64,000 bases of DNA. Origin: Pseudocercospora fijiensis CIRAD86. Taxonomy: Eukaryota > Ascomycota > Dothideomycetes > Mycosphaerellales > Mycosphaerellaceae. The stretch spans positions 3,451,337 through 3,515,336 of the forward strand of contig NW_006921532.1 of NCBI RefSeq assembly GCF_000340215.1. Direction: 5' to 3'. Positions 53,996 through 64,000 of this stretch are shown piece by piece. The translations under genes and the position numbers were made by a program. Every line of letters starts with the position of its first letter. The first letter of the stretch is position 1. Under the pieces are notes generated by a model, which saw nothing but the letters and a program-made list of their open reading frames with translations, was not told where the DNA came from and made no database searches.

Positions 53996-56871
53996 CTACC
54001 GCTGCTTCTTCCGCTTGACCAAGATCAGGCCAAAGTATGCGATGATGCGATATGCTGCTCCGATTGCAAATAAGACCCTGAGAGGCTGTCAGCTTCAAGT
54101 CCGCGTCCAAAGTATCCCTTACCAGCCACTTACCCAACATCTAGGGCATACTGGTGGAGCGTAAATCCAACAGATTTCGCAGCAAAGTCCACCCTGTACA
54201 AGTAAGCTAGCGGTTCAAGGTTCTCGCTGAAGTACGCCTCAGTGAACCAGACGCCAGGAGAAAGTCGCCAAAACCATTCCATGTGCCACGTCTTCACTTT
54301 GCTCAATGGAGGCGCCACCCCACCCAAGACGCCAATGATAAGGGACGCCAGGACTGCGAGTAAAGGACCATTTTCTCGCTTGACAAACATGCTGATGATG
54401 CTGGCCAGACCATAGATGCACCAGAAGTAGGCCAGATTGGCCGCATACATCTTCGGAAAGCTGATGAGAGGTGTTGCCAGGACACCGAGGAAAACCGTAA
54501 AATGGAAGCTGCTGAGGCCGATTCGCAGCACTGTAGAAAGCAGTTTGCCAATGTAGTACGCCGAGCGCGAATGCCCAGAAGCCGTCTCGCGCCAGTACAT
54601 GAGCTTTTCCTCTCCAAACACCCAGAACCCTGGTGCAGATGCCGCCAGACCAATAGCCATGGCGCCGAGCAGGCCTATTTGTGGTGTGCTTGCGTAATCG
54701 ACGCCGCTGCTGAGAAGCATGAAAGGCTCGTGGTATATGCCCTGGAAGAGGTGACCATTGGACGCAAAGGCTGACAGACCGATGACAACACCTGCCAGTG
54801 CTCCTACGCCAATTTCGAAAAAGAACGAAGTAGCGTTGCGCACTTGCTGTACCATGGCTCGTTTCCAACAGTAAAACACCTGCGCTGGCCACGTTGCTCC
54901 TCGCGCCTTCATAGTCTTTCGCAGACTTTCTTCCTGCTCGGCTGTGGAATTCATGCTCTGGTTACTGATGCGACGTCTCTGGCGCGTTGAAACCCCATCA
55001 AAGCTGTTCGCACTAAGATGCTTATTATGAAGTCGATACTGGCCTGTGCTGGTCCAAGCCTCGATCAGTTGAGATACATCAATCTCTCGTTTACCGGCGC
55101 CCACGGTGTACTGAGCACCGTCTCCCGTGATGATGTCGATCAAGGTGTCGGCTGGATTGGAACGCTGAGGGAATGCAAAACCAAGATTTTCAAAGTATCC
55201 TTGCACATCTTCAGTGGGACCGGCGTAGACAGATCTGCCTTGGGAGAGAAGCAGAAGTTGGTCGAAACCATAGAAGATCTGTTCTCGAGGCTGGTGGATG
55301 ATGGCGATTGTCGTCACGCCTAGTCTACTGATGGCTCTGAGTAGTCGCATGATGCTTGCAGCACTAGTGGCATCAAGACCGCTGGTTGGCTCGTCCAGGA
55401 AGATGGCCATAGGCGCTGCTGCGAGTTCCATCCCGATATTCACACGCTTTCGTTGTCCTCCAGAGATAACCGGTTTTGCAGCATCGCCGACGCGTGAGTG
55501 CTGGACATGTGTCAGCTGAAGACATGCTATGAGAGCGTCCACGTGGTCCTGAACAGCCTTGTCTCTCCAGCTGGAAGGCAGACTGCAGCGCGCAGAATGC
55601 AAGATGTTCTCCCGGACTGTCAGTTCAGGAAACACGATGTCGTCTTGCGGCACGTATCCGATCAGCTTCTTGTACTTGCTCATATCTTTATGGTGCCCAT
55701 TGATCTTTATCGAGCCATCAGTGGCGTGCGCCTTTCCCATGAGTACATTGACGAAGGTAGATTTCCCGGCACCACTGCCTCCCATGACTCCCCAGCAGCT
55801 GCCTCGAGGCATTGTTCCTGTGATGCCGTGGAGGATCTTCTTGCCCTTGCTCGTTGTGAACGCGAGATTTTCGAAGTCAAAGCTGAGGCCGATCGAGGAA
55901 GTTTCTACAGTTCTGCTCATCGATCGAATGAATCGCTGCATGTCGGGACTGTTTGACAGCTCGTCCTCCAGGTCGTCGTCGTCGCACAAGGAGACGCTAT
56001 CATCATCAGCGTATCCGTCATAGTGATCGACGCGGCCACTAGCCCGCCTCGTATGTGTGCTCGCAGGTTTGTAAGCTATAGCTGTAGGTTGCTCAGGTCC
56101 AGATATTGATATGCTAGGTGAGTGTGTCCGGGTTGCAATTTGTGGCGACGATGATTGCGCAAAGTTCGCGGAGGAGCGAAGCAGCATCATCTTATCATCT
56201 GCAGCTCCATCCATACTCTGCAAGGTCGTATACTGCTTTGGTCGACTCTTCCTCCATTTACTGATACCAAATCCAACAGCTACCAAGGCCAAAAGGACCA
56301 CATCGATCACGATCATCAGGTATAGAGGAATCGTCTCAATCTGCCGAACGCTTCCCTTCGGACACCAAGCACCGGTCGAGCAGTTGAAAGGCTTGTACGA
56401 TCCTGATGGGCAAAAGGTGCCCTTCTCACATGGGATCTCATGCTTGCCACCAGGGGGACAGTAATGTCCGTTGGCACAGATCTTGGGCTCTAATCGACCT
56501 TGAGGGTTGCATGTCTGTCTCCCGGCTCGCATGATCTGACACTGCTCGGTCGGGTGGCAGTATTGAGGTGGAAGTTCGTTGCTCGAGTTTGGGCAGTAAA
56601 ACCCGAGATTGCAGGTGTCGTTGAATGCCAGTGCCACAGGTAAAGCTCCTTTGCGATAGCATGATGAAGTCGAATCGTTGAGCGAATAAGCCAGTATATC
56701 AAACTGCTTCAAAGACATATTTGTGTAGCCAGAATTCGCAAGTTCCTTGTCGTTAAAGAAGGCACTTGTCGCCGCGGCCTGAAGGCTAGTCAGGCTCGCC
56801 GGGATAGTTGGCGTACTGAAAGTCATAGTACTTGGCAAGCCGCCAAAATTGATACTGGTGGGGGTCGACAT
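53996..56871 (-). CDS. ABCG-type (White-like) half transporter with Cys-rich extracellular N-terminus; 5' end uncertain
   Basis: Main exon 54,134-56,871 plus last exon 53,996-54,077, joined across a 56-nt intron (GTAAGT...CTCTCAG), which restores the ending GVLFAIGAAYRIIAYFGLILVKRKKQR. From ATG 56,871 this gives 939 residues. Order: Ser/Thr-rich leader, Cys-rich EGF-like domain (CxxGxYCP-type repeats at about 56,360-56,620), a transmembrane segment (LYLMIVIDVVLLALVAV), a cytosolic linker, then the nucleotide-binding domain. Walker A GGSGAGKST is coded at 55,756-55,782. The signature VISGGQRKRVNIGMELA is followed by Walker B FLDEP. An ABC2 membrane domain follows. No signal peptide follows this ATG, so an upstream exon is probably missing. 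Substrate unknown; lipids, sterols or xenobiotics are typical. Confidence 0.85.
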
Positions 56872-57749
56872 GTCGGATAATGAATGCAGGTTCCTGCTCT
56901 GAAGTTGAGATTGCTGGCTACGAGTCGGCCAACTAGAGGTGTTCCAGAGCAAACAATTTGCAGGTACAGTAGCACAAGCTCCGCTTCCAAACACCAGAAA
57001 ATGCAACCACGACAGTCAAAGGAAGGAAGAATGAGGAAGAAGGCCAGTTTCTCCTACCCGAGCAAGTGGATGGTCTCACTGAAATGAAGTCAGGCAGTCA
57101 GGTTCTTCGAGTTCCACAATGACAATGCGAGGCCCGCAGCTGAGCCTTGCCTCGAAAATAGCCATTTTAAGGCTTATAGCAGGTGCCTGTTCGTAGATCA
57201 GCGTCGAGGCTGTGATGCTCCGAAATGTAGTCGAATCCTACAGTGCTTACCTTATCCATCCTGAAATAAGTGCATCTGCATGTGATGTTGATGCACCCTG
57301 AGGTAAGTGGATTCTCATCTTGATACGGACAAAACGTTGTGATGACCTCCCACCTGTATCACCTCAGTGCTTGACTCCGCAGAAGGTTGAGAGCTCACAG
57401 CTTAAATGGCGAGTCGATGTTGTTGTGATGCCAAAGGCGGGAGCGAAGGATGAACGGCATTTCAGCCGCTCCAGCTCTGCCACTTGGACTGCATCGCTTT
57501 TGTGCAGCGCTCAACTTGTGCTTTGAGCAGGGCCGCAGCCTGCTGCTGCGCTTTTGAACATGTCTCGAATGTATGCTAGTATGTACAGAACTACATTGAC
57601 GCCCACGCTACCCAAGGCACGAAATGCTGCTCCGGGCCCGCTGATCTTCCTCTTCCTCGTGGAAATCTGCTTCTAATGCCGGTCGACTCCACGGCCAGCG
57701 CAGTTTCTGGGATTGTGCATATCTGCATCTATAGTCCACGGGTATCTAT
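56872..57749. other. 878-bp region upstream of the ABC transporter and 3' of SDH1
   Basis: It probably contains an unresolved 5' exon and the promoter of the ABC gene. A hydrophobic run (FFLPLTVVVAFSG) is readable on the minus strand near 56,993-57,037 in another frame. CTGACTTCATTTCAG resembles a strong 3' splice site just above it, near 57,075-57,090. I could not join these into one consistent model. Confidence 0.45.
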
Positions 57750-59732
57750 TTAGTACTTTCGAGCAAACGGCGGGATAGCCTTGCACTCTGCCTCATCAAG
57801 AGTGGTCGCGACAACTCCACGATACGAGATGTCGGTTTTCTCGTGGGGCTTCTTCTGCCAGGTCAGAGTGTGCTTCATCCAGTTCTTATCATCTCGGTCT
57901 GGGTAGTCCTCGCGGGCGTGTGCTCCTCGTGACTCCTTGCGTACGGCAGCGGCTTCGGCAGTCTGGACGGCGCACGTCAACAGGTTGCGGAGCTCAAGAG
58001 TCTCGACCAAGTCGCTGTTCCAGATCATGCTGCGATCCTTGGTGGCGACGCGATGGAACTTCTTATCGACCTCGTTGATTCTGTAGTGCTGTTAGTAAAA
58101 GAGAATAGCGCAGATAAAGATTTCACCTACCTCTTGACTCCCTCGTCAAGCGACTCTTGGGTCCTGAAGACAGATACATCAGATTGCATCACCTTCTGCA
58201 TCTCGCTTCGGATCTCAGATGTGCTCAAGTCTCCATCAGCAGTGCGAATTTCATCGACGGTGGAAATGCCCTCTGCACCAGCGTCGCTGGAAAGAGCCTT
58301 ATGTGGTTGGTTCGGTGAGAAGTTGTCACGGATAGTGTGGCTGACAGCGCGACCGAAAACGATCAAGTCGAGGAGGGAGTTTGCACCAAGACGGTTGGCT
58401 CCGTGGACGGACACACAAGCAGCCTCACCGCAAGCGAAAAGCCCAGGAACAACCTTATCATTGCCTTTCTCGTCGACAGTAATGACTTCTCCGGTGTATC
58501 TAGTGGGAATACCACCCATGTTGTAGTGAACAGTCGGCAGGACGGGAATTGGCTGCTTGGTAACGTCGACACCAGCGAAGATGGATGCCGTCTCAGAGAT
58601 ACCTGGAAGACGCTCGTGAAGAATCTCAGGTGGCAAGTGAGAGAGCTGGAGGTAGATGTGGTCCTTTTCGGGGCCTACTCCACGACCCTCGCGGATTTCC
58701 ATGGTCATACTGCGACTGACAACATCGCGCGAAGCAAGATCCTTAGCAGTTGGAGCATAGCGCTCCATGAATCGTTCACCCTCGCTATTGAGCAGATAAC
58801 CACCCTCGCCACGAGAGCCCTCAGTGATCAAGCAGCCAGCGCCATATATACCAGTTGGGTGGAATTGGACGAATTCGAGATCCTGGTTTGGAAGGCCGGC
58901 GCGAGCTACCATGGCCATGCCATCACCTGTACATGTGTGTGCAGAAGTGCAGGAGAAGTAAGCACGGCCGTAGCCACCAGTAGCCAGGACGGTATTGTGG
59001 GCACGGAAGCGGTGGAGTGTTCCGTCTTCCTGGTTGTAAGCAATGACACCCTTGCACTCGCCATCCTCCATGATCAGGTCGATGGCAAAGAATTCGATAA
59101 AGTAGTTTGTGTTATGCCTGAGTGATTGACCATAGAGCGTGTGCAGGAGAGCGTGGCCCGTTCTGTCTGCCGCAGCACAACATCTGTATGCCTGTCCACC
59201 CTGGCCAAATTCGCGCGACTGACCACCAAAAGCTCGCTGGTAGATCTTTCCGTCGTCGGTTCTCGAGAATGGACAGCCGTAGTTCTCCAGCTCGTATACA
59301 GACTGTGGTGCTTCTCGTGTCATATAGTGGATGGCATCCTGATCACCCAGCCAGTCTGATCGAAAATAAACCTACATAGGCGTTTTTAGGAGATACTGTA
59401 ATGGCAGATTTCGTTGAATACACGAGGGCTCGCGTAACGAAATTAAATGTAAGTGCGGGCAGGCCCGCGAGCTTTGATATGCATGCTGTGTTGAATCCCG
59501 CCTCTGCCAGACCGAATGCTGCTCGCAGTCCCGAGCCTCCAGCGCCGACGACAAGTGCGTCATATTCGTGGTCGATAACAGGGTATTTGTGTCCAATGGC
59601 ACCAGAGGCCTCCTTGGCTCTCAGCGGTGCGCTGGTGATTATGCGCTGGGCTCGCGGGGTGCTCGAAAAGTTGCGTGTGGCAGCGCGGTAGGCGTTGCGG
59701 CCGGCAAACTGCCTGAGACCGGCGGAGAACAT
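57750..59732 (-). CDS. SDH1: Succinate dehydrogenase flavoprotein subunit, coding sequence interrupted by a 109-nt replacement
   Basis: Recognisable coding parts: 59,469-59,732 (88 residues, mitochondrial presequence then FAD-binding GAGGSG at 63-68, ending CISKL), 58,131-59,359 (from [12 protein letters not shown]) and 57,750-58,080 after a 50-nt intron (58,081-58,130; GTAGGT...CTACAG), ending PPFARKY. The substrate and active-site blocks ([31 protein letters not shown]) are intact. Between the first two parts, SDH1 proteins have about 36 residues including RSHTVAAQGG, whose His covalently binds FAD. Here 59,360-59,468 is 109 nt of unrelated A/T-rich sequence, with no matching frame and a +1 shift. 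With the segment present the protein would be about 643 residues, the normal size. It is complex II in the mitochondrial inner membrane. Confidence 0.9.
59360..59468. other. 109-nt non-homologous segment inside SDH1
   Basis: It replaces the expected FAD-histidine coding segment. No frame on either strand gives the missing peptide. No GT-AG intron fits: the left junction is CTC|GCG and the reading phase needed at the right-hand AG (before ACTGG) has no matching donor. Its upper end is a perfect 6-bp inverted repeat, gcgggc-ag-gcccgc (59,455-59,468), lying exactly at the junction. Confidence 0.75.
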
Positions 59733-61329
59733 GGTCGCGCTACGGTGATGTGCTCCAAAGTGATGGCAATCTGTGGTGCTGCAGTGCGGTGGGAGAAGAT
59801 GGAGAGAGAGGAGATGGACAGCGTGGTGGAGGCGAAACGAAAGGAAGCACTGGTGGTATGTTTGAGCCGCGAAGTCAATGATGCACACTGCAGTAGAACA
59901 GTAGAAAGCTTGACCTTATAATACATCTCGATATGCCGACGAGTGGGTCCGAGAGCCCTGAGAATCTAGACATCAACTGTCTTTTGCATCCCGATCAACC
60001 ATGTCCACTTGTGCTTGGAATGCTGCTCAGATACAAGTGTGGTCGATCACTGTAGAATACATCTTTCCGTCTGCATTCATCCCCCTTCAGCTTGCTCGGG
60101 ATAATCAGGTCGCTGCAAATACAAGCAATTTTCCTGCACCAATGATCCTGTTGCGAGTAAGCCGAGGATACGTCGGGAGATGGTGGAATCATGTGAAGAC
60201 CTGGCCACGCGATGCCTGCCTGCTCATCCGTCTGTCGGGATCTAACGGAAACACCATGGATGGATTTACCACAACTCATCATACAGCTGATCTCGGCTCA
60301 CGCTAGAGCTCAGATTTGGCTCGAGCACTCGTGTCTGGTTATGCGAAAGTCATTGATCTCAGTCCATGCGTTGACATTTTCTAGGAAAAGCGAGCAACGA
60401 TGATCTTCGATCGAGCGAATTGTTCCATGTCTCCCGTTGACAGGACACTCTGAATCAGACCATCAGCGTGTACAGCACTGGTACCCTGCCAAGCATACTA
60501 GGAGATGGGAGCAGTAAAGATAGCTGTCTGAAACCTGCAAAAGAGATTGAAGAGAAAGAGCCTGGAGGAATCAGTCTGCTCGTCTCCGGAGCCATGAAAG
60601 GATCAAGCCTAGGACAGTTCTCGTATGCAAGCTCCATGCAAGGCTGCTTATACACATCTCAGCCGAATGCTTGCAACCACGTTCAAGGACGTAGGTGTAA
60701 GGGTTTCCCCTAGCGAAATGACAGCTTGGAAGAGTGACGACCAGAACAAGTCGCAACTCGACATGCGGAGCTACAATTCTGCTGGTCGTAAAGGCCACGA
60801 CAGCAACATGGCTGCAACCGTTCTTTTCCTCCCCAGAAAGGGCGACGCCTTCTACAACGAGCAAATACTGTGCCGAGATGGAGGGAAGCTACCAAGATAT
60901 AGAAATCGAACTGGTGCCGACCCATTGCCAGGAAACACAATTGAGACACCCTCGCAGAAATGGGCGACCTCGGACTTAGCAGGCTCGCTGAAGGCCGCGT
61001 GTTGAATGCAATGTGTGCGGCATCGGACACAGAGCGCTGGCTGGACCTTTCACCTGTGCATAGGGCGTAGTTCGCGGATGGGTATCGAAAGTGGCATGCG
61101 AAAATTGGACTAATAATAGCGTGTAGGAGGTAAATGTGGTGAATGCTCTTCACACAGAATGTGCTCAAGTCTGTCGTTGTCAAAGCAAATCACCTGCGTA
61201 ATGTGATCACAAGCAGCGCATATTTTCATGAAATGTATCTGCACCGTGCAAGCAAAGCTGGGGGCGGTCTGATGCGAACCAGACCGTATGAGGCGTGGTC
61301 CATACAATATCCGTGGGAACAATGTACGA
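59733..61329. other. 1.6-kb intergenic region between SDH1 and the parvulin gene
   Basis: Includes the SDH1 promoter. Several frames of 80-157 codons exist on both strands (for example minus 60,710-61,183 and plus 60,625-61,005), but they overlap each other and show no domain or consistent codon use. No RNA gene recognised. Confidence 0.5.
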
Positions 61330-61758
61330 TCATTTGCGCCCTTCGACCATGATTAGATGATAGCCCTCTGAAGTTTTTGCTTCACCCCACACCGGCTTCG
61401 CTGTGGTAGAAGCAGGAAGCTCGAAAGCAACATTTTCGAATTCGGGCATCAGAGCACCTATCAATAGATTAGGATCAGAATTGATTTCAAGTCATCGGGT
61501 TCCTGCTCGCTCACCTCGCGTCTTCCAACCCAAACTTCCTCCTTGCCGCGCCTTGTCTTCTGAGAATTCTCGAGCGACATCATCGAACTTGGCGCCTGCG
61601 TTCAATTTCGCGAGAGCTTCTTCCTTCTTCGCATGCTTTTCCGTCAGGATGTGACGGACATTGATGGATTGTGCGCCTTTCACTTTTCCCTTGTCGCCAC
61701 CAGCATCTTTGGTCTCTTTCCCTTTGCCCTTGTCGCCGCCTTTGCCTTTGGGAGCCAT
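61330..61758 (-). CDS. PIN4: Parvulin-type peptidyl-prolyl isomerase (PIN4/PAR14-like)
   Basis: Exons 61,515-61,758 and 61,330-61,457, with a 57-nt intron (GTGAGC...TGATAG), encode 123 residues. A basic Gly/Lys-rich N-terminus (MAPKGKGGDKGKGK) precedes one parvulin domain. The domain has VRHILTEKHAKKEEAL, FSEDKARQGGSLGW and the ending GYHLIMVEGRK, all typical of the PIN4 group. There is no phosphate-binding loop of Pin1 type and no WW domain. Such enzymes isomerise Xaa-Pro bonds without needing phosphorylation. PIN4 proteins are linked to ribosome biogenesis and DNA binding through the basic tail. Confidence 0.93.
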
Positions 61759-61977
61759 CGTTGTCTCGCGTCGGTGCGGGCTGTCCGGTACCTTTCATAA
61801 GTGAAGCTCGAAGGTGGAAGTGGAAAAGAGGGTCCAGCCAGAACGGACTGCTAGACTTCGCGTGACCATCAACTTCGAGCATCGACAAGATACGCACCTG
61901 GACCTGGCAGGCGCACCAATGTCAAAGTCATCGATATCATCATTTACATGTTGTGACTTTGCTTCATCAACGTCAAA
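61759..61977. promoter_or_regulatory. 219-bp bidirectional promoter (PIN4 / ALKBH6)
   Basis: Start codons of the two divergent genes are 219 bp apart, so both promoters must lie in or overlap this interval. No specific element is assigned. Confidence 0.7.
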
Positions 61978-62718
61978 ATGGAAGAGCACCGCATAACCTC
62001 GATACCACCCGCCATGGCATATCTTCCAGATTTCATCAGCGAAGAGGAGGAAAGCAACATCCTCCAGAAGGCAGGAGCATTCGTGGAAGCCAGATATCCC
62101 TTGCTAATAAACCCCCAGATTCCCTCAAACCGATGGATCAGCCTCGCCCACAGGCGACTTCAATCCCTCCCAGCTCGCCTCACCAACTCGAACACTTTAA
62201 TCACATCAAACTCACTCCCCGACTGGCTCGCGATTCCCATCGTAGAGAGGATCCACAAACTGCAAGTCTTCGCCGACGCACCCCATGGAATCAACCACTG
62301 CCTCATCAACGAATACAATCCAGGCCAAGGAATCATGCCCCACGAAGACGGAGCAGCATACTATCCTGTCGTGGCAACAGTAAGTCTAGGAGGATCATTG
62401 GTCCTCGACGTGACCGAAAAATTGCAGCATGATGAAAACAACAACAAGAAATCATGGCGCATTTTTCAAGAACCGAGGTCTTTGCTCGTTACGACTGGTG
62501 AAGCTTACTCGGAGACTCTGCACGGGATTGCGGAAATTGAAGAAGATCGAGATCTCACTTCCGAGACGGTCGCGAACTGGAATCTTCTGGGCGATAAGAC
62601 TCGAATCGAAGAGAAGGGTGGTGTGAATGTGAGGACCACGAGAATCAGTCTGACGTACCGAGATGTCAAGAAGGTATCCGCTTTGGGGAACAAGATTTTT
62701 GGAAAGCCCAAAACCTGA
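61978..62718 (+). CDS. ALKBH6: AlkB-homologue dioxygenase (ALKBH6-like)
   Basis: A single exon, 246 residues, ATG at 61,978. Iron ligands of the Fe(II)/2-oxoglutarate dioxygenase fold are visible: HxD at His122/Asp124 within GIMPHEDGAAYYP, and His182 in ETLHGI. The 2-oxoglutarate-binding Arg lies in the RISLTYRDV motif (Arg222/Arg228). The stretch HCLINEYNPGQGIMPHEDG is characteristic of the ALKBH6 subfamily. The family oxidatively demethylates nucleic acids or proteins; a substrate for ALKBH6 is not well established. It may be nuclear and cytosolic. It converges with the SOD gene (252 bp between stops). Confidence 0.92.
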   Translation: MEEHRITSIPPAMAYLPDFISEEEESNILQKAGAFVEARYPLLINPQIPSNRWISLAHRRLQSLPARLTNSNTLITSNSLPDWLAIPIVERIHKLQVFADAPHGINHCLINEYNPGQGIMPHEDGAAYYPVVATVSLGGSLVLDVTEKLQHDENNNKKSWRIFQEPRSLLVTTGEAYSETLHGIAEIEEDRDLTSETVANWNLLGDKTRIEEKGGVNVRTTRISLTYRDVKKVSALGNKIFGKPKT

Positions 62719-62970
62719 GGAGCAGGGATTGCTTGAGATACAAAATATGCAACGCTCGGACTGGGAACAGAGTGAGATTCATCAAAAGATTGCGCCGGAT
62801 GCTATCCGGCATAGCTTTGTTGGAGTAGCAAGACTTGTCCGGCAGGTCAAATCAGGGCTGGACTTCCTCCACATCGACCATCCATATCATCATCATCATC
62901 ATTATCTCAATGTTTCGCTATCCAATTACATCAGCCAACCCCAGCCCCACGGCATCCGGTCAATATCAGC
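62719..62970. other. Convergent 3' region with CAT repeat
   Basis: 252 bp between the ALKBH6 and SOD stops, including a short (CAT)n run at about 62,886-62,900. Confidence 0.6.
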
Positions 62971-63594
62971 TCAGTTCTTACACTCAGCCAGTCGCTGCTT
63001 GGCGAAATCACAGTTGACGACATTCCAGTATGCCTTGATGTAATCTGGCCTCAAGTTCTGATACTTCAAATAATAAGCGTGTTCCCACACATCCAGCCCG
63101 ATGATTGGGAAGCCGGTTGCGTTTGCGATAGCCGTGCCCATGAGAGGACTATCCTGGTTGGCCGTCGTCACAACCTTCAGAGTGCCATTGTCATCAACCA
63201 GCCAGGCCCAACCGGAGCCGAAGACCGAGGTCGCGGCCTTCTCGAACTTGGCCTTGAACTCGTCGACAGTGCCGAAATCCTTCTTGATTTTCGCCTCGAG
63301 TTCGCCATCAAGTTTGGTGCCGATCTTAAGGTTCTTCCAGAAGAAACTGTGGTTGGAGTGGCCACCGGCGTTGTTGCGGATCCCGGTCTTGTTCACAGCT
63401 GGAACCTTGTCGAGGTGGGCAACGAGGTCATCAACAGCAAGTGCTGCAAGATCCGGCTGGTCCGCTAGCAGGTTGTTCAAGTTGTTGACGTATGCCTGGT
63501 GGTGCTTGTCATGATGGATTTGCATAGTACGCGCATCGAAATGAGGTTCAAGGGCATCGAAGGCGTAGCCCAGAGGTGGGAGTGTGTAAGCCAT
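62971..63594 (-). CDS. Mn-type superoxide dismutase lacking a mitochondrial presequence
   Basis: A single exon of 207 residues from ATG 63,594 (context GCCATGG). Metal ligands are complete: His27, His83, Asp169 and His173 ([15 protein letters not shown] and LDVWEHAYY). [10 protein letters not shown] and TTANQDSP fit the manganese type. Starting directly at [19 protein letters not shown], it has no room for a transit peptide, so a cytosolic enzyme is likely, as known for some fungi. Alternatively an upstream exon near 63,754-63,799 (reading MQLTDFSLYALGLQA, donor GTAACT) could join at 63,605 in phase and extend the N-terminus. It converts superoxide to hydrogen peroxide and oxygen. Confidence 0.9.
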   Translation of the reverse strand: MAYTLPPLGYAFDALEPHFDARTMQIHHDKHHQAYVNNLNNLLADQPDLAALAVDDLVAHLDKVPAVNKTGIRNNAGGHSNHSFFWKNLKIGTKLDGELEAKIKKDFGTVDEFKAKFEKAATSVFGSGWAWLVDDNGTLKVVTTANQDSPLMGTAIANATGFPIIGLDVWEHAYYLKYQNLRPDYIKAYWNVVNCDFAKQRLAECKN

Positions 63595-64000
63595 GGCGTG
63601 GGCCTCTGCTTGGACACCAAAGCTACAAGGTCATCATCAGCATCCGCATGACCGGTCATGTTTGCAGCATGAGAGATTATTGCCTGAGGCTCTACTGGAC
63701 GTACCTTGATGCGATAGAGTCGAGTCTAGAAGATACAGTATTCATCCAGTTACCTGCTTGCAATCCCAGGGCATAGAGAGAGAAGTCTGTGAGTTGCATC
63801 TTTGCGGCGAGTGAGGGGTATGACCATCAAGGTGTGTTGAGAGGGTATGAGCAGATTATTTCCTATAAGCAAGCTGCAAGCGACCAGCAGCAGTGAGCCA
63901 GCAGGGGGATCAGGCTGCTCTGATAGGTGAAGTCGGGGTCTGAAGAGCCACTACTGAGGTGTGGTGTGCTTGACGTGTTCTCTGGCGGCGAGTGTGTCTT
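63595..64000. promoter_or_regulatory. Upstream region of the SOD gene to the window edge
   Basis: 406 bp with the SOD promoter and possibly one short upstream exon. No other gene is visible before the right edge. Confidence 0.5.

Noticed and set aside
59360..59468. Treating the SDH1 gap as an ordinary intron
   Set aside because: No GT donor exists at the homology break, phases do not match any donor/AG pair, and the missing 36 residues would still be absent.
60625..61183. Overlapping frames on both strands between SDH1 and PIN4
   Set aside because: They compete for the same DNA and show no domain or signal.

Overview
This window is nuclear DNA of a filamentous ascomycete fungus. Genes carry short introns (about 50-150 nt) with GTAAGT/GTATGT-type donors. 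The proteins are typical of Pezizomycotina: CLU/TIF31, EFG1, a GT90 CAP10 transferase, an MFS hexose-type carrier, GPI-anchored Ser/Thr/Pro-rich proteins and a Cys-rich ABCG transporter. Repeats show repeat-induced point mutation (RIP), with TpA enrichment, loss of CpA/TpG, and TAG codons where Trp or Gln is expected. A Dothideomycete is my best guess, from general resemblance only.

Region 1-12,390 is a gene-free, RIP-degraded repeat block. It holds a Ty1/copia retrotransposon running leftward off the edge (about 1-2,100). Next comes a Mutator-like (MULE) DNA transposon of about 6.85 kb (3,414-10,259), bounded by 71-bp near-identical inverted repeats and carrying a decayed transposase with a SWIM finger. 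After it lie many minisatellites and a family of small hairpins, five of them in a tandem array of about 108-bp period at 11,640-12,135. A second small RIP island lies at 17,935-18,705. No intact transposon gene remains.

Region 12,634-41,243 is a gene-dense housekeeping segment: a DUF676-like hydrolase, EFG1, a DUF2985 membrane protein, a putatively myristoylated Cys-rich protein, a SIRT4-like sirtuin, an EF-hand protein, Afi1 (DENN/polarity), CLU1, a TPR-DnaJ co-chaperone, a GPI-anchored protein, a seven-exon sugar transporter and a single-finger C2H2 protein.

Region 43,357-57,165 is richer in accessory, secretory and tailoring functions: a sulfotransferase, a GT90 glycosyltransferase, a GPI-anchored Pro/Thr/Ser protein, a condensation-type acyltransferase, an MFS exporter and an ABCG transporter. 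No backbone synthase is visible, so a pathway is only a hypothesis.

Region 57,750-64,000 returns to core metabolism: SDH1, a PIN4-type parvulin and an ALKBH6-type dioxygenase sharing a 219-bp promoter, and a Mn-superoxide dismutase lacking an obvious mitochondrial presequence. The most striking observation is in SDH1. The segment that should encode about 36 residues, including the covalent-FAD histidine, is replaced by 109 nt of unrelated sequence that also shifts the frame.

All gene models are read by eye from the DNA. Starts are ATG only, and introns were placed where splice signals, reading phase and family similarity agree.
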